This document shows, one piece after another, positions 1-6,383 of a DNA stretch of 7,695 bases; the stretch's first letter is position 1; the number at the start of each line of letters is the position of its first letter. The notes beneath the pieces are model-generated. The model searched no databases, had not been told where the DNA came from, and worked only from the letters and a program-made list of their open reading frames with translations. Position numbers and translations under genes: made by a program. The DNA lies in contig JABHYI010000060.1 in assembly GCA_018656255.1 (NCBI GenBank), forward strand, positions 1 through 7,695, written 5' to 3'. Source of the DNA: Bacteroidota bacterium (GTDB lineage Bacteria; Bacteroidota; Bacteroidia; Flavobacteriales; Flavobacteriaceae).

Positions 1-637
1 CAATTTCTATAGCAGCTTCCATAGAAATAGGAACTTCCAAAATACTAGCACTTCGCTGCACAATGGTTGTTAAAAGTTCTGTGGTATAATATTGTAATCT
101 AGATGTGATCCCAAAACGAGCTCTCATAGGAGCGGTTAAAAGTCCAGAACGTGTTGTAGCGCCCACAAGTGTAAATGGGGCTAAATGTATTTGAACAGAA
201 CGAGCATTAGGCCCAGATTCTATCATGATGTCAATCTTGTAATCTTCCATAGCAGAGTATAAATACTCCTCAACTATGGGGCTTAATCTATGAATCTCAT
301 CAATAAACAACACATCACGCTCCTCAAGATTTGTGAGCAGTCCTGCTAAATCTCCAGGCTTGTCCAAAACAGGACCAGAAGTAACTTTTATCCCTACTTC
401 TAGCTCATTTGCAAGGATATGTGCCAGGGTGGTTTTACCCAATCCTGGTGGTCCATGAAAAAGTGTGTGGTCTAGGGCTTCGTCTCTTTGATTGGCAGCT
501 TGAACAAATACCTGCAAGTTTTCTAAGGCTTTGTCTTGCCCTGTAAAGTCATCAAAACTTAGGGGTCTTAACCTCTTTTCGATTTCTGTATCTTTTGGTG
601 TTAAGTGCTCTTGAGATGGATCCAGATGTTCGTTCAT
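1..637 (-). CDS. ruvB: Holliday junction branch-migration DNA helicase RuvB, N-terminal part (3' end outside window)
   Basis: RuvB is the AAA+ ATPase motor that, with RuvA, drives branch migration of Holliday junctions during recombination and repair in the cytoplasm. Translating the minus strand from the ATG at 637-635 gives 212 uninterrupted residues up to the left edge. The family is usually about 340 residues, so the AAA+ small domain and the DNA-binding winged helix are mostly missing here. Visible motifs, in order: the RuvB-type N-terminal segment [12 protein letters not shown] (23-34), Walker A GPPGLGKT (62-69, Lys68), [10 protein letters not shown] (92-101), Walker [10 protein letters not shown] (110-118, Asp113-Glu114), the RuvB-specific beta-hairpin region around [11 protein letters not shown] (140-150), sensor 1 GATTRSG (159-165), and the arginine finger in PMRARFG (170-176, Arg172). 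No other Met codon lies near the N-terminus, so the start is well defined. The gene diverges from ppc. Identification is secure; the frame is intact as far as it can be seen. Confidence 0.97.
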   Translation of the reverse strand, partial: MNEHLDPSQEHLTPKDTEIEKRLRPLSFDDFTGQDKALENLQVFVQAANQRDEALDHTLFHGPPGLGKTTLAHILANELEVGIKVTSGPVLDKPGDLAGLLTNLEERDVLFIDEIHRLSPIVEEYLYSAMEDYKIDIMIESGPNARSVQIHLAPFTLVGATTRSGLLTAPMRARFGITSRLQYYTTELLTTIVQRSASILEVPISMEAAIEI

Positions 638-641
638 ATAA

Positions 642-649
642 CAAATATA
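642..649 (-). promoter_or_regulatory. Possible Bacteroidota-type -7 promoter box for ruvB
   Basis: Read on the minus strand, the bases are TATATTTG, a full match to the TAnnTTTG -7 element used by the Bacteroidota primary sigma factor. It ends only four bases before the ruvB ATG, so transcription would begin at or very close to the start codon. No TTG/TTTG -33 element lies at the usual 17-23 base spacing; the nearest TTTG (668-665) is only 15 bases away. In AT-rich DNA such an octamer can occur by chance, so this is a weak call. The rest of the 164-base region between ruvB and the chosen ppc start must hold the ppc promoter, but I see no full TAnnTTTG match on the plus strand there. Confidence 0.3.
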
Positions 650-801
650 CAAAGGGATTCATTACAAAGAGAAGCCTATAAAACTAAGATATAAACAAAA
701 TGATTTAAAGAAACTACAACAAGTAATTAAAGGCTATCAGTATTCGTTTTATAATGCATATTTTTACAAATCATTTTTTTAAGATTTTCAATAAAACCAT
801 A

Positions 802-3381
802 ATGCCTACACAACCAAAACTTACCCGATTTAATCAAAATGTATTGTCAAAATATCAAATATACAACAGTATATTTATGACCCTGCCCTTTGATACCATT
901 ACTAAAACCGGAGCGCTTTTGCCTCTTTTTCATGAAACCTGCCAGAAAGGTTTTGAAAAAGAGCAAGACCCAACTACCATTGTTGAGACATTTTTTAAAA
1001 AATATCAAGATAGACGCTCTAAAGAGAGCCAGATTAATTTACTGTTCAGGTTTATACAATACATAGAACGGCAAGTGGTTTTGTTTGACGCCATTGAAGA
1101 TGCAAGTTTTCCTATTGTAAATAATATGGATGGTATTGGCACATTGCGTTCTTTAAAGGAAAGTGCAACTGCTGAAAAGAAACTAGAAACCCTAAAAAAA
1201 TATCTTGAAGAATTTAAAGTGCGTATTGTTCTTACAGCCCACCCAACTCAGTTTTACCCCGGTGCAGTATTAGGAATTATTACAGATTTAACTCAGGCCA
1301 TCCGTGAAAATGATTTGCTTCGCATTAATGAACTATTAGCACAATTAGGTAAAACCCCTTTTTTCAAACATAAAAAACCTACTCCCTACGATGAAGCTGT
1401 AAGTCTAATTTGGTATTTAGAGAATGTATTTTATAAATCCTTCGGAACAATCTATGACTACATACAGCAAAACATTTTTGATGGAAAACACATAGAAAAT
1501 GACATCATTAATATAGGTTTTTGGCCCGGCGGAGACAGAGACGGGAATCCATTTGTTACTCCAGAAATTACCTTAAAAGTTGCCGCTAGATTGCGTGAAA
1601 CAATCATTAAAAACTACCACAGAGATATTAGAGGATTAAGAAGAAAGCTAACCTTTAGTGGTGTAGAGCAGCGTATCATTAAACTAGAAACAGAACTTTA
1701 TAACAGTATCACACATCAAAAATCTTCTCTTACCCTAGATTCTTTTACCCTAGAATTAAAAGAAATAAAACAGCTTATTATTGACCAGCATCAATCGCTG
1801 TATGTCTCTCAAATAAACAGTTTGTTAAATAAAGTTCATCTTTTTGGTTTTCATTTTGCAAATCTTGATATTAGGCAAGATAGCCGTAAACATGCTCAAT
1901 TTTTCAATACATTAGTTACCGCCTTAATAGAAAGTGGTAGCACTATATTTCCAGAGAACTACTTTGATTTACAAGAAGACCAACAAATACAAGTACTCTC
2001 TAAGGTGCAGGGAAAGGTTGACTTATCTTTAATTAAAGATGAAGAAACGCTAAAGGCCTTACATACAATGAAGGCAATAAAAACCATTCAATCAACAAAT
2101 GGGCAGGCCGCTGCAAACAGATATATCATAAGTAATAATCAAAGCACCCTGCATGTCATGCAACTCTTTGCAATGTTAAAAATCGTTGCATTTGATGACG
2201 CTCTAACTGTTGATATTGGGCCATTATTTGAAACCATTACAGATTTAGAAAATGCGCCAAAGGTCATGGAGGAGTTGTATACAAACCCTTACTATGCTGC
2301 ACATTTAAAAACTAGAGCAAACAAACAAACCATCATGTTAGGGTTTAGCGATGGCACAAAAGATGGTGGGTATTTAATGGCAAATTGGGCCATCTATAAA
2401 GCAAAAGAAAACCTAACTAGAATATCAAGACAATACGGTATTACCGTTATTTTCTTTGATGGTCGTGGAGGACCCCCAGCGCGTGGTGGTGGAAAAACCC
2501 ATAATTTTTACGCCTCTTTAGGACCAACAATTGAAGATAAGGAAGTGCAATTAACCATTCAAGGGCAAACCATTTCTTCAAATTTCGGAACCTTAGAATC
2601 ATCACAATACAACTTAGAACAATTAATCACCTCAGGTATTAGCAATAGCTTGCTTGATAAAGAGTTGAACATGACCAAAGCAAATACAGAGGTCATGACA
2701 GATTTGGCCCAACGAAGCTATAAAGCATATTCAAGTTTTAAATCGCATCCTAAATTTATACCCTATTTAGAGCACATGAGTACCTTAAAATATTATGCTA
2801 AAACAAATATAGGAAGCCGCCCTTCTAAACGCGGAAAAGCAGAAGGTCTAGTCTTTGAAGATTTAAGGGCTATTCCGTTTGTAGGTTCATGGAGTCAATT
2901 AAAGCAAAATGTTCCTGGGTTCTTTGGTGTTGGAACTGCTTTGAAACATTATGAAGATAGTAATGAATTTGAAAAAGTACAGCATTTGTTTAACACCTCT
3001 GAGTTCTTTAAAACACTTATAGAAAACAGTATGATGTCTTTGACAAAATCATTCTTAGGGCTCACAAAATACATGAGCGAAGATGATCAGTACGGGGAGT
3101 TTTGGAATATTATTTACTCAGAATACAAGACCTCAAAACGTCTTCTTTTAAAACTCACTGGATATTCGCAACTTATGGAAGATGAGCCTGCAGGAAAAGC
3201 CTCTATTGCCGTTAGAGAGTCTATTGTGTTGCCCTTGTTAACCATACAGCAATTTGCATTAAAGAAAATTCAGGAGCTAGAGAAAGAGCCTGTTAAAGAT
3301 GTCGCTAAAATTGCTATTTACCAGAAGTTGGTGATGCGCTCTTTATTCGGAAATATTAATGCAAGTAGAAATTCTGCATAA
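802..3381 (+). CDS. ppc: Phosphoenolpyruvate carboxylase
   Basis: PPC carboxylates phosphoenolpyruvate with bicarbonate to oxaloacetate and phosphate in the cytosol, refilling the TCA cycle. The chosen product is 859 residues, close to E. coli PPC (883). Conserved sites: TAHPTQ with catalytic His147; FWPGGDRDGNP (240-250); LDIRQ with Arg358; LFET with metal ligand Glu477; GFSDGTKDGG (514-523) with Asp517 and Lys520; the glycine loop GRGGPPARGGG (554-564) with Arg555 and Arg561; IGSRPSKR ending at Arg677; and LRAIP (688-692). The C-terminus is RNSA, with Asn857 third from the end like Asn881 of E. coli. Lys749, Arg805, Arg561 and Asn857 appear to match the E. coli aspartate-inhibition site, so feedback inhibition by aspartate or malate is plausible (inference from motif alignment by eye). 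An in-frame ATG at 754 would add 16 residues. I prefer 802 because its MPTQPKLTRFNQNVLSKY beginning resembles flavobacterial homologues as I recall them, while the extra 16 residues do not. The gene stands alone, divergent from ruvB and convergent with coxA. Confidence 0.96.
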   Translation: MPTQPKLTRFNQNVLSKYQIYNSIFMTLPFDTITKTGALLPLFHETCQKGFEKEQDPTTIVETFFKKYQDRRSKESQINLLFRFIQYIERQVVLFDAIEDASFPIVNNMDGIGTLRSLKESATAEKKLETLKKYLEEFKVRIVLTAHPTQFYPGAVLGIITDLTQAIRENDLLRINELLAQLGKTPFFKHKKPTPYDEAVSLIWYLENVFYKSFGTIYDYIQQNIFDGKHIENDIINIGFWPGGDRDGNPFVTPEITLKVAARLRETIIKNYHRDIRGLRRKLTFSGVEQRIIKLETELYNSITHQKSSLTLDSFTLELKEIKQLIIDQHQSLYVSQINSLLNKVHLFGFHFANLDIRQDSRKHAQFFNTLVTALIESGSTIFPENYFDLQEDQQIQVLSKVQGKVDLSLIKDEETLKALHTMKAIKTIQSTNGQAAANRYIISNNQSTLHVMQLFAMLKIVAFDDALTVDIGPLFETITDLENAPKVMEELYTNPYYAAHLKTRANKQTIMLGFSDGTKDGGYLMANWAIYKAKENLTRISRQYGITVIFFDGRGGPPARGGGKTHNFYASLGPTIEDKEVQLTIQGQTISSNFGTLESSQYNLEQLITSGISNSLLDKELNMTKANTEVMTDLAQRSYKAYSSFKSHPKFIPYLEHMSTLKYYAKTNIGSRPSKRGKAEGLVFEDLRAIPFVGSWSQLKQNVPGFFGVGTALKHYEDSNEFEKVQHLFNTSEFFKTLIENSMMSLTKSFLGLTKYMSEDDQYGEFWNIIYSEYKTSKRLLLKLTGYSQLMEDEPAGKASIAVRESIVLPLLTIQQFALKKIQELEKEPVKDVAKIAIYQKLVMRSLFGNINASRNSA

Positions 3382-3406
3382 GGCCCGTAAAGGTTTTAAC
3401 CTCTTT

Positions 3407-3458
3407 ATAGTCCAAAAAAAAGCCCTTTCTAAACAGAAAGGGCTTTTTTTTAGACTAT
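3407..3458. terminator. Bidirectional intrinsic terminator shared by ppc and the act-cox operon
   Basis: The core is an inverted repeat: GCCCTTTCT (3422-3430), loop AAAC (3431-3434), AGAAAGGGC (3435-3443). It is flanked by eight A (3414-3421) and eight T (3444-3451), giving a perfect 17-bp stem. The pairing continues outward with ATAGTC (3407-3412) against GACTAT (3453-3458) after a single C-A mismatch. Because the A and T tracts flank the GC-rich stem symmetrically, a transcript from either strand ends in a hairpin followed by a U-run. It begins 25 bases after the ppc stop codon and ends 3 bases before the coxA stop codon on the other strand, exactly where a convergent terminator is expected. 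Confidence 0.93.
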
Positions 3459-3461
3459 TAT

Positions 3462-5279
3462 TTAATGATGCAACTCTTCTTCGTTTTCCATCATTGGAAC
3501 ATCTTGTGGGATAAAATCTTGACCAGGAATCATGTAATCTGTATCATCGATATTTGGCTTACTATAATCATAAGCCCAACGATGTACCTCTGGAAGAGGT
3601 CCATCCCAGTTACCATGAATGTGTTTTACCTCAGCGGTCCATTCTAGTGTTGTGGAATTCCATGGGTTTTTAGGCCCTTTCTTTCCATAATACATAGAGT
3701 GAATGAAATTGTATAAAAACACTATTTGTGCTCCTGCGGTTATAATAGCAAAAATGGTTATCACAACATTTACATCTGCTAGATCATCAAAATATGGAAA
3801 AGCAGTGTTTGTATAGTAACGTCTAGGTAGTCCTGCCATACCTATAAAGTGCATTGGGAAGAATACTCCATATGCGCCAATAACAGTAATCCAGAAATGA
3901 ACAAAGCCTAAGTTTTTATTCAGCATGCGTCCCTCAAACATTTTTGGGAACCAGTGGTACACACCAGCAAATAAACCATACAATGCAGATATACCCATCA
4001 CTAAATGAAAGTGAGCTACTACAAAATACGTGTCATGAACATTAATATCTAGTGCACTATCTCCTAAGATAATACCCGTTAATCCTCCAGTGATAAATGT
4101 TGACACAAAACCAATAGAAAACAACATGGCTGGATTCATCTGCAAGTTCCCCCTCCAAAGAGTTGTAATCCAGTTAAAAGATTTTACCGCAGATGGAATA
4201 GCAATTAATAGAGTTGTAAAAGTAAATACAGATCCTAAAAATGGATTCATACCAGAGATAAACATATGGTGACCCCATACGATGGTTGACAGAAATGCAA
4301 TGGCTAGAATTGAAGCAACCATGGCTCTGTAACCAAACACTGGCTTACGAGAATTTGTAGCTAATATTTCTGAAACCATACCCATGGCAGGTAGTATAAC
4401 AATATACACCTCAGGGTGACCTAAGAACCAAAATAAGTGTTCAAATAATACTGGTGACCCTCCTTGGTTATGCAATACCTCTCCGGCAATAAAAATGTCT
4501 GACAAGAAGAAAGAAGTACCAAAACTTCTATCCATAATAAGCATAAGCGCTGCAGATAAAAGTACAGGGAAAGATACAATACCAATAATAGCTGTTACAA
4601 AGAACGCCCATATAGTAAGAGGAAGACGCGTCATACGCATTCCTTTTGTTCTTAAGTTTATAACCGTTACCACATAATTTAAAGACCCAAGCAAAGAAGA
4701 TGCAATAAAAATTGCCATAGAGACAAGCCACAGCGTCATACCAGCACCAGAACCTGGAATTGCCTGAGGCAACGCACTAAGTGGCGGGTATATAGTCCAA
4801 CCTGCAGAAGCAGGTCCTGCTTCAACAAATAATGACATAACCATGATTAAACTTGATAAGAAAAACAACCAATAAGAAACCATGTTTAGGAATCCTGATG
4901 CCATATCTCTTGCCCCAATTTGCAATGGTATAAGTAGGTTACTAAAAGTACCACTAAGACCGGCGGTTAATACAAAGAAGACCATGATAGTTCCGTGAAT
5001 GGTAACCAGTGCAAGATATACACTAGGGTCCATAACGCCACCTTCTGCCCATTTACCCAGTAACATTTCGAATATTACAAATGGCTCTTCTGGCCAAGCA
5101 AGCTGCATTCTCATCAAAATAGACATCGCAATACCAATAATACCCATAAACAAACCTGTTATAAGGTATTGCTTAGAAATCATTTTATGGTCTGTACTAA
5201 AAATATATTTAGTTACAAATGTCTCTTTGTGGTGATGCCCGTGATCATCTACTGCGTGTTCTTCTGCGTGTGCTGACAT
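3462..5279 (-). CDS. coxA: Cytochrome c oxidase subunit I (aa3-type, haem-copper oxidase family A)
   Basis: CoxA (CtaD) is the catalytic membrane subunit that reduces oxygen to water and pumps protons. The 605-residue product shows about 12 membrane spans between residues 36 and 528, plus a polar C-terminal tail of about 75 residues. Haem a ligands are His95 (TIHGTIM) and His425; the haem a3 ligand is His423 (HDTYFVVAHFH, 415-425). CuB ligands are His288, His337 and His338 (GHPEVY and VWGHHMF), and Tyr292 is the expected cross-linked tyrosine. Glu290 in GHPEVY and Asp125 in GARDMA mark the D-channel, and Lys366 in SAVKSFNW the K-channel, which together indicate type A1. The Arg486-Arg487 pair near the haem propionates is present. 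The N-terminus before the first span is rich in His (six in the first 17 residues). The ATG at 5279 lies 15 bases after the coxB stop, so coxA is the last gene of the act-cox operon. No subunit III gene follows; the transcript ends at the terminator just downstream. Confidence 0.98.
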   Translation of the reverse strand: MSAHAEEHAVDDHGHHHKETFVTKYIFSTDHKMISKQYLITGLFMGIIGIAMSILMRMQLAWPEEPFVIFEMLLGKWAEGGVMDPSVYLALVTIHGTIMVFFVLTAGLSGTFSNLLIPLQIGARDMASGFLNMVSYWLFFLSSLIMVMSLFVEAGPASAGWTIYPPLSALPQAIPGSGAGMTLWLVSMAIFIASSLLGSLNYVVTVINLRTKGMRMTRLPLTIWAFFVTAIIGIVSFPVLLSAALMLIMDRSFGTSFFLSDIFIAGEVLHNQGGSPVLFEHLFWFLGHPEVYIVILPAMGMVSEILATNSRKPVFGYRAMVASILAIAFLSTIVWGHHMFISGMNPFLGSVFTFTTLLIAIPSAVKSFNWITTLWRGNLQMNPAMLFSIGFVSTFITGGLTGIILGDSALDINVHDTYFVVAHFHLVMGISALYGLFAGVYHWFPKMFEGRMLNKNLGFVHFWITVIGAYGVFFPMHFIGMAGLPRRYYTNTAFPYFDDLADVNVVITIFAIITAGAQIVFLYNFIHSMYYGKKGPKNPWNSTTLEWTAEVKHIHGNWDGPLPEVHRWAYDYSKPNIDDTDYMIPGQDFIPQDVPMMENEEELHH

Positions 5280-5294
5280 ATCTTAGCTCGTTTT

Positions 5295-6362
5295 TTATTT
5301 ATTTAGGGATGTAGCTATGGTTGCTTGTTGTGCAATCCAAGCGTCATACTCTTCTTGAGTTTCAACAATAATTTTCATTTGCATGTTGTAGTGATTGGTA
5401 CCACAAATCTTGTTGCAAAGCAATAGGTAATCAAACTCGTAAGGCTCCAATGCTTCTTCGCCTTTAGCCACTAATTCTAAAGAATTTTTTCTTCGAATGG
5501 TATTAATTCTACTTACTTTACCCATAACCTCTTCATCCATTCTCATTTGTTCTGTGGTTACAGATGGCGTAAAGGCAAATTGTGTAATCATACCAGGAAC
5601 ACAATTCATTTGCGCTCTAAAGTGCGGCATGTACGCAGAGTGCAATACATCCTGAGAACGCATTTTAAATAATATTTTTCTACCCAGGGGTAAGTGAAGT
5701 TCATTAACAACTACATCATCCTGTGCGTTAGGATCTGAGGTGTCTACACCCAATTGATTTGCTCCTTCAATTAAACGAACATTGGCCTCACCCAGTGTAT
5801 TATCCTCACCACTGTAACGAGCTCTCCAATCAAACTGATACGCATACAACTCAACAATCATTGGATCATCATCTTCACTAACATTCATAATATCTGTCCA
5901 GGTAAATAAACCATAGATAATAAGTCCTGCTAAAACAATTACAGGAATCACGGTCCAGATAAACTCTAACTTATCATTATCTGCAAAATATAAAGCACGA
6001 TTGTTTTTATTTCCTCTGTATTTGAAAGCAAAATAGCTTAACAACCAAAGTGTAATAAACCCTACAAAGAAAATTAGCACCATAGAAATTAACCATAAAT
6101 CGTCAATTCCTTGTCCATGCTCTGAAGCGGCTTTAGGCAATAAAACCTCTCCCCATTTCCAAAATGAAACAATTAATATAGCATAGGTAACAAACACAAA
6201 CATTAGCATCAACCATCCGTTGATATTGTTGTCTTTGTCTGAAGCAATCTCTGAAGATTCACCTAACTGTTCCGGGGTTTTTGACATTCCAAAAATCTTA
6301 CCCATCTGTAATACAGTGATTCCGAAGAGAATAATTACTAATACAATTAAAAATGCGGTCAT
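5295..6362 (-). CDS. coxB: Cytochrome c oxidase subunit II with CuA centre
   Basis: CoxB (CtaC) takes electrons from cytochrome c at its binuclear CuA site, on the periplasmic side, and hands them to haem a in CoxA. The product has 355 residues. Four hydrophobic segments are visible (about 2-20, 50-69, 89-114, 134-154); the last two match the classical helical hairpin, and the first two are an N-terminal addition compared with mitochondrial subunit II. The cupredoxin domain follows: the aromatic electron-entry patch YAYQFDWRARY (173-183), first CuA ligand His241 in DVLHSAYMPH, then CNKICGTNHYNM with Cys316, Cys320, His324 and Met327. All CuA side-chain ligands are present. Two oddities: 74 residues separate His241 from Cys316, where the classical spacing is 34, implying an insertion at about residues 267-306; and Lys occupies the position of the usual Glu between the two cysteines. 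The gene starts 21 bases after the actF stop and is followed by coxA. Confidence 0.97.
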   Translation of the reverse strand: MTAFLIVLVIILFGITVLQMGKIFGMSKTPEQLGESSEIASDKDNNINGWLMLMFVFVTYAILIVSFWKWGEVLLPKAASEHGQGIDDLWLISMVLIFFVGFITLWLLSYFAFKYRGNKNNRALYFADNDKLEFIWTVIPVIVLAGLIIYGLFTWTDIMNVSEDDDPMIVELYAYQFDWRARYSGEDNTLGEANVRLIEGANQLGVDTSDPNAQDDVVVNELHLPLGRKILFKMRSQDVLHSAYMPHFRAQMNCVPGMITQFAFTPSVTTEQMRMDEEVMGKVSRINTIRRKNSLELVAKGEEALEPYEFDYLLLCNKICGTNHYNMQMKIIVETQEEYDAWIAQQATIATSLNK

Positions 6363-6383
6363 CGTTATTGGTCTTCTAAATAA

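Noticed and set aside
750..755. TATAAT hexamer that could be a -10 box for ppc
   Set aside because: The Bacteroidota primary sigma factor uses TAnnTTTG rather than TATAAT, and no -35 partner is visible. The hexamer is easily explained by AT-rich composition.
754..801. Upstream in-frame ATG giving PPC a 16-residue N-terminal extension
   Set aside because: The added residues (Phe/Lys/Ile-rich) do not resemble a PPC N-terminus, while the sequence from 802 begins like its homologues. The ATG at 754 also lies within an A/T-rich stretch that is more likely leader or promoter.
3391..3402. Small inverted repeat AGGTTTTAACCT after ppc
   Set aside because: The arms are only five bases with a two-base loop and no U-run follows. 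The adjacent 17-bp hairpin explains termination.
3465..5235. Several short open frames of 60-78 codons on the plus strand, and one on the minus strand in another frame, inside coxA
   Set aside because: All lie wholly within the well-supported coxA gene, show no recognisable domains, and are out-of-frame or antisense shadows.
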